Shown here one piece after another: positions 7,542 through 15,586 of a DNA stretch of 64,000 bases. The notes beneath the pieces were generated by a model. That model saw only the letters and a list, made by a program, of their open reading frames with translations, ran no database searches and was not told the DNA's origin. The stretch is from Roseiterribacter gracilis. GTDB lineage: Bacteria > Pseudomonadota > Alphaproteobacteria > BOG-932 > Roseiterribacteraceae. The stretch is from the NCBI GenBank assembly GCA_018332375.1, contig BOPV01000001.1:3844001-3908000 (forward strand). The letters run 5' to 3'. Within the stretch, counting starts at the first letter, position 1. The number at the start of each line of letters is the position of its first letter. The position numbers were made by a program, and so were the translations under genes.

Positions 7542-8567
7542 TCAGAATTTGTCGACGTCGATCACTGCTTGCGCAAATTCGCGCGGCGCTTCCTGCGGAA
7601 GATTGTGACCGATGCCACCGCGGATCAGGCGGTGTTCGTATTTACCGGTGAATTTGGCGCGATAGGCGCTGGGATCGGGATGCGGTGCGCCATTGGCGTC
7701 GCCTTCCATCGTAATGGTCGGCACCGCGATTGCCGGGGCCAGTGCCAGCTTCTGTTCCAGCTCGGCATATTGCGCCTCGCCGTCGGCAAGGCCGAGCCGC
7801 CAGCGATAATTGTGAATCACGATGGCGACGTGATCCGGATTGTCGAACGATGCAGCCGAACGTTCGAATGTCGCATCGTCGAACTTCCATTTCGGCGAAG
7901 CGAGCTGCCAGATCAGCTTGGAAAAATCGCGCCGGTATTTGTCGTAGCCGAGACGGCCGCGTTCGGTCGCGAAATAGAACTGGTACCACCACTCGAATTC
8001 GGCTTTGGGCGGCAACGGCATTTTATTGCCTTCCTGGCTGCCGATCAGATAGCCGCTGACGGAAACGAGGCCTTTGACGCGTTCGGGCCAAAGTGCCGCG
8101 ATAATGTTGGCGGTACGTGCGCCCCAGTCGAAGGCGCCGAGGGTCGCCTTGTCGATCTTGAGCGCGTCCATCAATGCGATGATGTCGATCGCAACGACGG
8201 CCTGCTCACCGTTGCGCGGCGTCGCGTCGGACAGAAACCGCGTCGTGCCGTGACCGCGCAGATGCGGAACGATGACGCGATATCCCGCCTTCGCCAGCAG
8301 CGGTGCCACCTCGACAAAGGCGTGAATATCGTACGGCCAGCCGTGGAGAAGAATGACGACCGGTCCATTGGCCGGACCTGCTTCCGCGTAGCCGACATTG
8401 AGCGTGCCGGCATTGACCTGTTTCAGCGCGCCGAACGAGGCCGGCGGTTTCTTTGGTGCAGTGCTTTGCGCATGCGCCACGCCGATCAAGCCGATCTGCG
8501 CCGCGGCGAAGGTCGTGGCGGCGGCGCCAAACAGGCGCCGCCGTTGCAGGTTGATGGAGTCGGTCAT
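7542..8567 (-). CDS. Tat-exported alpha/beta hydrolase, epoxide-hydrolase-like
   Basis: A 341-residue alpha/beta hydrolase with a twin-arginine leader (QRRRLFGAAATTF) cut near AHAQ. The oxyanion-hole motif LLHGWPYD is at residues 73-80. The nucleophile elbow is GAFDWGA with Asp147 in place of serine, and the catalytic histidine is in GGIGHNLPQE near residue 322. An aspartate nucleophile is typical of epoxide hydrolases and haloalkane dehalogenases rather than esterases. Export by Tat suggests a folded periplasmic enzyme. Substrate unknown. It is ten bases from the ohr gene on the same strand and could be co-transcribed with it. Confidence 0.85.
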   Translation of the reverse strand: MTDSINLQRRRLFGAAATTFAAAQIGLIGVAHAQSTAPKKPPASFGALKQVNAGTLNVGYAEAGPANGPVVILLHGWPYDIHAFVEVAPLLAKAGYRVIVPHLRGHGTTRFLSDATPRNGEQAVVAIDIIALMDALKIDKATLGAFDWGARTANIIAALWPERVKGLVSVSGYLIGSQEGNKMPLPPKAEFEWWYQFYFATERGRLGYDKYRRDFSKLIWQLASPKWKFDDATFERSAASFDNPDHVAIVIHNYRWRLGLADGEAQYAELEQKLALAPAIAVPTITMEGDANGAPHPDPSAYRAKFTGKYEHRLIRGGIGHNLPQEAPREFAQAVIDVDKF

Positions 8568-8577
8568 CGTTCTTTCC

Positions 8578-8994
8578 TCAAACTACGTTGAGCGTGACGT
8601 CGATATTGCCGCGCGTTGCCTTCGAATACGGGCAGATCTGATGTGCCGCTTCGACGACGGCCTGCGTGACTTCACGCGGCAGTCCGGGCGCGCTGATATT
8701 CAGGCGTGCTTGCAGGAAGAATTCGTCGTTGGTCGTACCCAGATCGATTTCAGCATCGATCGCAAGGTCGGCCGGCAGCTTGACCTGCAGCTTGGACGCG
8801 GCGCGACCCATCGCGCCCATGAAACAAGCCGACCAGCCGGCCGCGAACATCTGTTCCGGGTTGGTGCCGGGCGTCGGGCTGCCGGGCGGGGAGAATTTGA
8901 CGTCGAGCTGGCCGTCGTCGCTGCGGGCGGTGCCGCTGCGGGCGCCGACGGCGTGGGTTTTGGCGGTGTAGAGGACTTTCTCGATCTTGCTCAT
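8578..8994 (-). CDS. ohr: Organic hydroperoxide resistance protein Ohr
   Basis: A 138-residue member of the Ohr branch of the OsmC/Ohr family, which reduces fatty-acid and other organic hydroperoxides using lipoylated or dihydrolipoyl-dependent electrons in the cytoplasm. The two redox cysteines are C57 (GWSACFMG) and C121 (QICPYSK), with the expected PPGSPTPGTNPEQMFAAGW run. Length is normal for the family. It is divergent from the ohrR-like MarR gene, and the intergenic region holds three copies of an inverted repeat. Confidence 0.95.
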   Translation of the reverse strand: MSKIEKVLYTAKTHAVGARSGTARSDDGQLDVKFSPPGSPTPGTNPEQMFAAGWSACFMGAMGRAASKLQVKLPADLAIDAEIDLGTTNDEFFLQARLNISAPGLPREVTQAVVEAAHQICPYSKATRGNIDVTLNVV

Positions 8995-9020
8995 GACGGC
9001 CTCCTTGGCCTGCGAGGGTT

Positions 9021-9106
9021 TCTAATCGGACACGATTAGATCGTACGCGATTGATCTAAGGCCGTCGGAGAGGAGAGTCAACCCTTCCGATTTAATCGTA
9101 TACGAT
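9021..9106. promoter_or_regulatory. OhrR operator region: three ATCG-N4-CGAT boxes
   Basis: Three copies of the inverted repeat ATCG-N4-CGAT lie in the ohr/ohrR intergenic region. Box 1, ATCG-GACA-CGAT, is at 9025-9036 and extends to 8-bp perfect arms at 9021-9040. Box 2, ATCG-TACG-CGAT, is at 9040-9051. Box 3, ATCG-TATA-CGAT, is a perfect 12-bp palindrome at 9095-9106. Boxes 1 and 2 lie just upstream of ohr and box 3 lies 49 bases before the ohrR start. A MarR-type dimer (OhrR) is the likely binder and would repress both genes until a hydroperoxide oxidises it. Confidence 0.7.
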
Positions 9107-9154
9107 ATATATTTGGCAGGCGGCCGGATATGCAGGCCCGCAAGGGGAAACGAG

Positions 9155-9613
9155 ATGACGTCGAAAACCTCGCAGAAAAAGCCGGCCCGGAAGCTGTCGA
9201 ACTTTCTGTGCTTCGCCGTCTATTCGGCGAACCTCGCCTTTGGCCGGGCCTACAAGCCGATCCTCGACAAGATTGGTCTCACCTACACGCAATACATTGC
9301 GCTGGTGGCGCTGTGGGAAGAGGACGACCAGACCGTCAGCAGCCTGGGTGAGAAACTGTTTCTTGAATCCAACACGCTGACGCCAATCCTGAAGAAACTC
9401 GAAGTGATGGGTTTCGTCACCCGTCGTCGCGCCGCCGCCGACGAGCGGCAGGTCGTGGTCAGCCTCACCGACAAAGGCAAGCAGTTGGGCGAAGTCGGCA
9501 TCGGCAACAATCTCGTTCCCGCAACGCGCCTCGCGCCCGATGAATTTGCGACCCTGCAGCAGTCGGTCGTAGCGTTGCGCGACAATCTGATCGAGTCGAC
9601 CAAGGCGCGGTAA
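9155..9613 (+). CDS. ohrR: OhrR-type MarR regulator (1-Cys)
   Basis: A 152-residue winged-helix MarR regulator. The N-terminal NFLCFAVYSA motif carries Cys19, the conserved peroxide-sensing cysteine of OhrR. No other cysteine is present, which makes it a one-Cys OhrR that would form a mixed disulfide rather than an internal one. The DNA-binding wing is seen in LESNTLTPILKKLE and TRRRAAADERQV. ATG 9155 has AAGGGGAAA upstream. It is divergent from ohr and followed three bases later by a protease-like gene that should share its transcript. Confidence 0.93.
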   Translation: MTSKTSQKKPARKLSNFLCFAVYSANLAFGRAYKPILDKIGLTYTQYIALVALWEEDDQTVSSLGEKLFLESNTLTPILKKLEVMGFVTRRRAAADERQVVVSLTDKGKQLGEVGIGNNLVPATRLAPDEFATLQQSVVALRDNLIESTKAR

Positions 9614-9616
9614 AGC

Positions 9617-10531
9617 ATGCGGGCATCGTCGTTCGGCGCAGTCGCCGCAATCCTGGTGTTGCAGACTGCGTCCGCCGCCGCGGCGGCAGCGCCCGAGATC
9701 GTCACCACCGACGTGACGCGATTCTACCAACTCTACGAAGCGACGAGCGCGCATCCGACGGTCGAGCAGCTCGACCAGTATGTTGTGACGGGAACGCCGG
9801 CGCTGCAGGAATTCGCCAAGGCACGCAATGTCACCGGCGCGCGCATCGCCGAGAAGATGGCGGCCAGCCCCGCGACCTACGCCGATGCCAGACGCTGTCT
9901 TGCGGTGCTGCCGGCCGTGTCGCAACGGCTGACGGTCGCCTTCGCGAAACTCGCGTCGGTATATCCAGCCGCGAAATTTCCGCCGGTGACAATCGTCGTC
10001 GGGCGCGGGCGGCCGGTCGGCATCACCAGCCCGGCGGGCGTCACGATCGGACTCGAAGCTTTATGCGCCGCCGATTTCATGGATCCCAATATCGAAGACC
10101 GGTTCGTGCACAACGTCGCGCACGAATACGGCCATATCCAACAATCCGACGCGCAGCAGGCGCTCGAACCCGGCCAGCCCGACGCAACCGTTTTGCGCAT
10201 GTCATTGATGGAAGGTGCGGCCGAATTCATCGCCGAGCTGATTTCGGGCGATGTCGGCAACTACCAGCACAAGGCCGCGACCAAAGGCAAAGAGGCAGCG
10301 ATCGAACGCGCTTTCGTGCGCGACCAGGACAAAACCGATCTTTCTGCCTGGATGTATAACGGCCCCGGCGACACCGACCATCCGGGCGATCTTGGCTATT
10401 GGGTCGGATACCGCATCGTGAAGAGCTACTACGCGCATGCGCGCGACAAGCGGGCGGCGCTCAAAGAGATTTTCGACCTGCGCGACCCGAAACAATTCGT
10501 CGCCAAGAGCGGCTGGAAACCGGCGCGTTAA
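9617..10531 (+). CDS. Predicted Zn-dependent protease, DUF2268-like, exported
   Basis: A 304-residue protein with a signal peptide (up to about ASAAAAAAP). It has a zinc-metalloprotease signature HEYGH at residues 169-173 and a downstream MEGAAEFIAE (Glu199/Glu203) that could supply the third ligand, as in DUF2268 and related gluzincin-like proteases. The C-terminal YWVGYRIVKSYYAHA and RDPKQFVAKS also match the DUF2268 layout. It starts three bases after the ohrR stop, so it is probably co-expressed with a peroxide-responsive regulator; whether it helps clear damaged envelope proteins is a guess. Confidence 0.75.
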   Translation: MRASSFGAVAAILVLQTASAAAAAAPEIVTTDVTRFYQLYEATSAHPTVEQLDQYVVTGTPALQEFAKARNVTGARIAEKMAASPATYADARRCLAVLPAVSQRLTVAFAKLASVYPAAKFPPVTIVVGRGRPVGITSPAGVTIGLEALCAADFMDPNIEDRFVHNVAHEYGHIQQSDAQQALEPGQPDATVLRMSLMEGAAEFIAELISGDVGNYQHKAATKGKEAAIERAFVRDQDKTDLSAWMYNGPGDTDHPGDLGYWVGYRIVKSYYAHARDKRAALKEIFDLRDPKQFVAKSGWKPAR

Positions 10532-10628
10532 CACTGTCGTCGCGCGCGTGCAGAAATTTCTGCACGGCGGTTGCGACCAATTGCATTTGATTGCGTTGTG
10601 GCGCCGGAAGGCGGCCCAATCGCGCAAT

Positions 10629-10720
10629 CCAGCCTGCTAGCTGGCGCGAACAGTCCAAAACCACGCCATCGGTCCAAGACAGGACGAGCGTCGCTCGTCA
10701 CGTTGCGCTCGGACCGATGG
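10629..10720 (+). other. Nested inverted repeats before dienelactone hydrolase gene
   Basis: A set of inverted repeats in the 198-base gap before the gene at 10730. An outer perfect 10-bp pair, CCATCGGTCC (10666-10675) with GGACCGATGG (10711-10720), encloses a tight hairpin GACGAG/CTCGTC (10683-10699). A separate small hairpin CCAGC/GCTGG lies at 10629-10644. The right outer arm ends nine bases before the ATG and abuts the ribosome-binding site AGTGGGG. It could be a structured leader, a terminator remnant or an operator; the sequence does not decide. Confidence 0.4.
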
Positions 10721-10729
10721 AGTGGGGCG

Positions 10730-11416
10730 ATGGGCGAATACATCACGATCAGCGACGGCTTTCGCGCCTATGTCGCGCGACCAGCCAGCGCGCCGGCGCC
10801 CGCCGTCGTGGTGCTGCACGAAGTGTTCGGCGTGAACGCCGACATCCGGCAAACCTGCGACGAGCTTGCGGGCAAAGGCTTTCTCGCGGTCGCGCCGGAT
10901 CTGTTCTGGCGGCAGAGCCCGGGCGTCGATCTCAGCGTGACGTCCGAGGCCGATTGGAAAACCGGCCTTGGCCTGTACATGGCCTACGATCGCGACGCCG
11001 GCGTTGGCGACGTCGCCGCGACCATCGCCGCCGCGTCGCGACTGCCGGGCTGCACCGGCAAGGTCGCAGTGATGGGCTACTGTCTCGGCGGCCTGATGGC
11101 CTATCTCACCGCGGCACGATCCAAGGTCGACGCAGTCGTCGCCTATCACGGCGGCGACACCGAGAAATATCTGGGCGAAGCGTCCGCGCTCGCCGCGCCG
11201 TTGCTGATGCATCTGGCCGATGAGGATGAATTCATTTCCAAAGACGCGCAGGCCGCGATCAAAGCCGCGCTGGCGAACAGACCGAACGTGCAGATCTATT
11301 CGTACGCGGGTTGCAACCACGCTTTCTCCCGCCATGGCGGCACGCATTACAACGCCGAAGCGGCCGCGCTTGCGAACGGGCGGACCTGGGATTTTCTCAA
11401 ACAGAAGCTGGGTTGA
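10730..11416 (+). CDS. Dienelactone hydrolase family protein
   Basis: A 228-residue alpha/beta hydrolase of the dienelactone hydrolase family (ClcD/TfdE-like). The triad is readable: Cys118 in MGYCLGG, an Asp in HLADEDEF near residue 166, and His197 in GCNHAFSR. Glu31 in HEVFG, which activates the cysteine in this family, is present. ATG 10730 has GGAGTGGGG just upstream; frames open earlier lack a site. Members cleave dienelactones in chloroaromatic breakdown or carboxymethylenebutenolides; the true substrate here is unknown. It stands apart from the pca genes in this window. Confidence 0.9.
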   Translation: MGEYITISDGFRAYVARPASAPAPAVVVLHEVFGVNADIRQTCDELAGKGFLAVAPDLFWRQSPGVDLSVTSEADWKTGLGLYMAYDRDAGVGDVAATIAAASRLPGCTGKVAVMGYCLGGLMAYLTAARSKVDAVVAYHGGDTEKYLGEASALAAPLLMHLADEDEFISKDAQAAIKAALANRPNVQIYSYAGCNHAFSRHGGTHYNAEAAALANGRTWDFLKQKLG

Positions 11417-11465
11417 GCGCACGCCCGACCACGCGCATGCGTAGCCAGGCGCGGCGCATCCGCAG

Positions 11466-12077
11466 TTACGCAGCCAGGCGCTGTACCCCGGACGCGCTAT
11501 CCAACGCGATCGCGCGGACGCACGCAGGGCGCGTCTTGCAGCGTTCGATATAGGCATCGATCGCTGCGCTGGGCGGGAAGGCTTTGCGACCGAAATCGAG
11601 CGCGCTGGCGACGATCAGATCGATGCTCGTGAAACGGTCGCCCAGCATGTAGGGGCCGTTCGCCAGCGCCTGTTCGATACGCTGCACGGCGGCGTCGTAG
11701 CGGCGCTTTTTCATCGGCACGTCGAGTTCGTTGCCGAAGCTGAGGAACATCGCGGGCTCCATCTCGGCTGCGTACCAGGTCAGCCAGGTCAGATAGTCGC
11801 CGCGCGCTTTGTTGCCCGCGTCGGGGCCAAGGCCAGCGTCGGGAAACGCGTCGGTCAGATAGAGGAAGATCGCAATCGACTCTGCCAGCACGGCGCCGTC
11901 ATGGACGACGACTGGCACGCGCTTGTCGGGATGCGGATTGGCGGCATCGGGCGATCCCTCCCCCGTCATCGGACGGAAGATCGACACCGGGCGGATTTCG
12001 TAGGGCTGTTGCAGCTCTTCCAGAAACCAGATGATGCGCGACGAGCGGGATTGGGGCGCGTGATACAGCGTGATCAT
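11466..12077 (-). CDS. Glutathione S-transferase family protein
   Basis: A 203-residue GST. The N-terminal thioredoxin-like half opens ITLYHAPQSRSSRIIWFLEEL with a serine-rich active-site region (SRSSR) and the cis-proline VPVVV followed by LAESIAIFLYL. The C-terminal helical half contains RFTSIDLIVASAL, the N-capping box of the family. These cytosolic enzymes use glutathione for conjugation, isomerisation or ether cleavage. AGGA lies upstream of the ATG. It is divergent from the WYL regulator, with about 90 bases between them, and may be its target. Confidence 0.9.
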   Translation of the reverse strand: MITLYHAPQSRSSRIIWFLEELQQPYEIRPVSIFRPMTGEGSPDAANPHPDKRVPVVVHDGAVLAESIAIFLYLTDAFPDAGLGPDAGNKARGDYLTWLTWYAAEMEPAMFLSFGNELDVPMKKRRYDAAVQRIEQALANGPYMLGDRFTSIDLIVASALDFGRKAFPPSAAIDAYIERCKTRPACVRAIALDSASGVQRLAA

Positions 12078-12169
12078 GAGGGACAGTTCCTGCCTTCGTT
12101 GGTCGTTGTGGCAGGACAGAGGTACAGAGGGGCTACTGACAGCATGATGTCAGGAGGGAGAGCTTAAGG

Positions 12170-12871
12170 ATGCGTCGCGCTGACCGGTTGTTTCAGATCA
12201 TCCAGATCCTGCGGCGGTCGCGCGCGCCCATCACGGCCGAGATGCTGGCCCAGGAATTGGAGATCTCTACACGTTCGGTCTATCGCGATATTGCCGACCT
12301 GATCGGACAGCGCGTTCCCATCTGCGGCGAGGCCGGGCTGGGTTACGTGCTGGCGCGTGACTTCGACATGCCGCCGCTGATGCTGACGCCCGACGAACTC
12401 GAAGCCGCTGTCTTGGGTGCGCAATGGGTCGCGGGGCGCGGCGATCCGGTGCTGGCCGCCGCCGCGCGCGATCTGATCGCAAAGATCACGACCTCGGTGC
12501 CCGAACGGTTGCGTCCCTACATCGCCGAGCCCGCGATCGGTGCGCCGCCCGGACGCAACGTTGCGCCCGACGGGCTCGATCTCGCGCGCACGCGCGAATG
12601 GATTCGCAGTGGCCGCAAGATCCGCATTGCGTACCAAGACGAACAAGCGAAAGAGAGCCAGCGCGTCGTGTGGCCGGTGATCATCGGCTATGCCGACGCG
12701 GTGCGCTTGCTCGCGGCCTGGTGCGAGCTGCGCAAAGACTTCCGCCATTTCCGCACCGACCGGATCGCCGGCGCGGAATTTCTCGACCAACGCTACGACG
12801 CGCGTCCGGCCGAACTCAGATCGCGTTGGCGCAAAGATCTCGAGACACGGCGGAAGGCGCGCAGCGCCTAG
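12170..12871 (+). CDS. WYL-domain transcriptional regulator (YafY-like)
   Basis: A 233-residue regulator: an HTH_11 winged helix at residues 1-58 (RRADRLFQIIQILRR, then LEISTRSVYRDIADL) followed by a WYL ligand-binding domain at about 135-200 (IAYQDEQAKESQRVVWP, AWCELRKDFRHFRTDRI). YafY-type proteins commonly sense nucleic-acid or small-molecule ligands and control neighbouring genes. The start is well supported by GGAGGGAG and AAGG upstream. It is divergent from the GST gene and overlaps the end of the convergent membrane-protein gene by four bases. Confidence 0.9.
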   Translation: MRRADRLFQIIQILRRSRAPITAEMLAQELEISTRSVYRDIADLIGQRVPICGEAGLGYVLARDFDMPPLMLTPDELEAAVLGAQWVAGRGDPVLAAAARDLIAKITTSVPERLRPYIAEPAIGAPPGRNVAPDGLDLARTREWIRSGRKIRIAYQDEQAKESQRVVWPVIIGYADAVRLLAAWCELRKDFRHFRTDRIAGAEFLDQRYDARPAELRSRWRKDLETRRKARSA

Positions 12872-13368
12872 GCATTTGCCGTTCGCACCGGCGAACGCAG
12901 CAGCAGATAGAACGCCATCACGTGCGTAATCATCAGCGCCGGCACGTAGAGGATCGGGATCGCGTAGGTGGCGCCCAATTGGCCCGCGCTTGCCGGAACG
13001 CCGAGCTGGGTCGCAAGCGTGTAGTCGATCAACAGGTCGGCGATTCCGACCACGTTGAAGGCGACGACGAACGACCAGAATAGCGGGCGTATCCGGATCG
13101 TAAGAAGCGCCAGCATCGCCAGAATGCCGGTGGCGAAGTCGCCATACGCGGCTGCGGTTGCGAAAGGTGCGGGCAGGTCGGGGCTGACGACGCCGGGCAC
13201 GAGAAAGACAAGTCCGAAGAAGCGGAAGCTGTGCAAGGTTGCGATGGCGCGATGCGCGTTGATGCGGTCCGTCGATTTGAACCATGGCAGGACGTAGGTG
13301 CTGAACACCAGCAGCCACGCGACATAGCCGCAGACGAGATGGATCCGAAACAAGAGCTGCGTCGACAT
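12868..13368 (-). CDS. Hypothetical four- or five-span membrane protein
   Basis: A 166-residue hydrophobic protein with about five membrane segments and a conserved-looking histidine motif HRAIATLHSFRFFGL near residue 40. No family is recognised with confidence. Its ATG overlaps the stop of the methyltransferase gene by one base (TGATG), so the two are translationally coupled. Histidines at 10, 39, 46 and near 150 might bind haem or metal, but that is only a possibility. Confidence 0.7.
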   Translation of the reverse strand: MSTQLLFRIHLVCGYVAWLLVFSTYVLPWFKSTDRINAHRAIATLHSFRFFGLVFLVPGVVSPDLPAPFATAAAYGDFATGILAMLALLTIRIRPLFWSFVVAFNVVGIADLLIDYTLATQLGVPASAGQLGATYAIPILYVPALMITHVMAFYLLLRSPVRTANA

Positions 13369-14177
13369 CAGGCGGCCTCGAACACGGCGCTGAGAAGCCC
13401 AAGTTTGCCTTCCAACAGGCTGCGCCCGAGATTGTTCATCATCTGCGCGAAGTCCGGCCCCATCACGACACTGAGGTTCGGTGAGGGCGGTGGACTCGAT
13501 GCGCGCAATCCGGTGATCCAGGCTTTTGCGGCTTCGGTGTCATCCTGCCAGGTCAGCGGGCGAAACTGGGCCGCGGCGATCGCAGCGCGTGTTGCATCGG
13601 CGGTGCGCAGAACGCTGGTGGCCGGCGTGCGCGCCCAAGGCAACGGATAGTAGGGCTCGCTGCCGTTCGACACGATGTCGTAGGTCGCGAACTTGCCGCC
13701 TGGTTTCAGTACGCGGCGAATCTCCGCGTACATACGTTCGCGATCGGCGATGTTCATCGCGACATGCTGCAAGAACGCGGCGTCAAACTGGTCGTCACGA
13801 AACGGAAGTTCGAGTGCGCTGCCCGTCTCGAATGACACGTGCGCGGCCTGCTTTGTGCGTTGGGTCAGGTAGCGCGCGGCTTCGACGAACGGCTCGCTGA
13901 GATCGATGCCAGTTACGCGGCAGCCATAGGCCGCTGCCAGAAAGCGTGCCGGACCGCCGATGCCCGAACCGACGTCCAGCACCGACATGTCGGCTGTCAC
14001 GCCAGCTAATTCGGCGAGTTCGACCGTTGCCGCAAGCCCGCGCGTATGAAACTGATCGACCGCGCCAAGCTGTTTGGGCGTTAGCGGTTGATCTTCGGGT
14101 GGCAGAACGGCTTTCAGCCGCTCGACCAGCCCAATCGCGTGATAGTGATCGCGCACGTCCAGAAGTACGTCGGTCAT
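13368..14177 (-). CDS. Class I SAM-dependent methyltransferase
   Basis: A 269-residue methyltransferase. Motif I VLDVGSGIGGPARFLA is at about residues 69-84, followed by GIDLSEPFVEAA and the post-motif region FDAAFLQHVAMNI. This arrangement resembles the ubiquinone/sterol/glycine methyltransferase group (Methyltransf_11). ATG 14177 is the first reasonable start after a long upstream open frame that lacks any family similarity. It is divergent from a LysR regulator and coupled to the small membrane protein. The substrate is unknown; a small amphipathic molecule is likely. Confidence 0.85.
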   Translation of the reverse strand: MTDVLLDVRDHYHAIGLVERLKAVLPPEDQPLTPKQLGAVDQFHTRGLAATVELAELAGVTADMSVLDVGSGIGGPARFLAAAYGCRVTGIDLSEPFVEAARYLTQRTKQAAHVSFETGSALELPFRDDQFDAAFLQHVAMNIADRERMYAEIRRVLKPGGKFATYDIVSNGSEPYYPLPWARTPATSVLRTADATRAAIAAAQFRPLTWQDDTEAAKAWITGLRASSPPPSPNLSVVMGPDFAQMMNNLGRSLLEGKLGLLSAVFEAA

Positions 14178-14267
14178 TGCAAGTTCGCTTTCAGGTTCCT
14201 GTCGTAGATCTGTTGCGATGTAGGCAGGCTCCCCGCGCGCGACTATCCGCGATAAAGTCGATACGTC

Positions 14268-15179
14268 ATGAAGCAGAACTTCACAGTCCGGCATGGCGCA
14301 CTCGACGGCGTCGAAGCGTTCTTGCGCGTCGCGCAACATCGCTCGTTCCGCAAAGCGGCGGCAGAGTTGGGCGTCACGCCGTCGGCGATCAGCCAGATCG
14401 TGCGGCACTTGGAAGAACGGATCGGTGCGCCGCTGTTCATTCGCACGACGCGCAGCGTCGGACTGACCGAAGCGGGCGAACAGTTTCTCGCGCGCGCCAA
14501 GCCCGCGTTCGAAGAGCTGGTCGCTGCCACCCAAGCAGCGCGCGAATATGGCCAGCGACCGGCCGGTCGTTTGCGCCTTTCCGTGCCGCGCGCGGTCGTG
14601 CCGATCCTGTTGGAGCCGCTGATCGCGTCTTTCTGCCGGACCTGTCCCGAAGTCGAAGTCGAGATCGCCGCAAGCGAAACGCTCGTCGACATTGCGGCCG
14701 AAGGGTTCGATGCCGGAATCCGGATGGGACAGTTCATCGACGCCGACATGGTTGTGGTCCCGATGACCAAACCATTTCGCTACGTCGTCGTCGGCAGCCC
14801 GGACTATCTCGCCGGCAACGATCGCATCGCGCATCCCGACGACTTGCGGCAACACGCATGTTTGCGCCTGCGGCGGTCGAGCGGTGCGCTTGCGACCTGG
14901 TCGTTCAACGATGCCGGTCGTGCCATCGAGATTGCCGTGTCAGGGCCGTTCATTGCGCACGACATTCCAACCATGCTCGGCGCAGCGATCGAAGGCGTGG
15001 GGCTGGCGCAGGTGCCGGAGCCGGTCGCCGCGTCGCCGCTCAAATCCGGCAGACTCGTGCAGGTGCTGGCGAAGTTCGCGACCATGTCGCCGGGCGTGTT
15101 TCTCTACTATCCCGACCAGCGACATGTGACGCCGAAACTCCGCGCCTTCATCGATCACGTAAAATCGTCCAGCTCGTAG
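14268..15179 (+). CDS. LysR family transcriptional regulator
   Basis: A 303-residue LysR regulator. The N-terminal helix-turn-helix is LRVAQHRSFRKAAAELGVTPSAISQ, and the C-terminal periplasmic-binding-protein-like effector domain runs from about residue 100 to 298. It belongs to the branch with GFDAGIRMGQFIDADMV, often found near oxidoreductase or methyltransferase genes. It is divergent from the methyltransferase, its most likely target. Its last 25 bases overlap the end of the convergent YCII gene. Confidence 0.92.
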   Translation: MKQNFTVRHGALDGVEAFLRVAQHRSFRKAAAELGVTPSAISQIVRHLEERIGAPLFIRTTRSVGLTEAGEQFLARAKPAFEELVAATQAAREYGQRPAGRLRLSVPRAVVPILLEPLIASFCRTCPEVEVEIAASETLVDIAAEGFDAGIRMGQFIDADMVVVPMTKPFRYVVVGSPDYLAGNDRIAHPDDLRQHACLRLRRSSGALATWSFNDAGRAIEIAVSGPFIAHDIPTMLGAAIEGVGLAQVPEPVAASPLKSGRLVQVLAKFATMSPGVFLYYPDQRHVTPKLRAFIDHVKSSSS

Positions 15180-15526
15180 AGCGGCCGGATTTCGATCTCG
15201 CTCGGGCCCGGCATGGGGTTGGGGCAACGCTTCACCCAGGCGACGGCCTCGTCCATGTCTTTCACGTCCCAGAGCCAGAAGCCTGCGACCAGTTCTTTGG
15301 TTTCGGCGAATGGCCCGTCGATGACGAGGCGCTTAGCACCGTCGAACGCAACGCGCTTGCCTTGTGACGACGGCGTCAGCCCGTCGCCCATGCGCAGAAT
15401 GCCGGCCGCTTGCAGTTCCTCGTTGAACTTGCCCATTGCCACCATGCATTCGGCGGTCCAGGGATCGCGGGGGTTGAAGCCTTTTTCGCTGTCGCTCGTC
15501 GCCTTCACAAACACCATCACGCGCAT
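15155..15526 (-). CDS. YCII-related protein
   Basis: A 123-residue YciI-like protein: RVMVFVKATSDSEKG at the start, the characteristic DGPFAETKELVAGFW near residue 70, and DMDEAVAWVKRCPNP. These small dimeric ferredoxin-like-fold proteins, first noticed next to ECF sigma factors, have no settled activity; a conserved His/Asp pair suggests catalysis in some. No sigma factor is adjacent here. It ends inside the last codons of the LysR gene on the opposite strand. Confidence 0.88.
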   Translation of the reverse strand: MRVMVFVKATSDSEKGFNPRDPWTAECMVAMGKFNEELQAAGILRMGDGLTPSSQGKRVAFDGAKRLVIDGPFAETKELVAGFWLWDVKDMDEAVAWVKRCPNPMPGPSEIEIRPLYELDDFT

Positions 15527-15586
15527 TGTCGGTCTCCTGGGTTGGCGGGCCGTCGTGGCCTGTCACTGGCACGACGAGCGAGCCGG

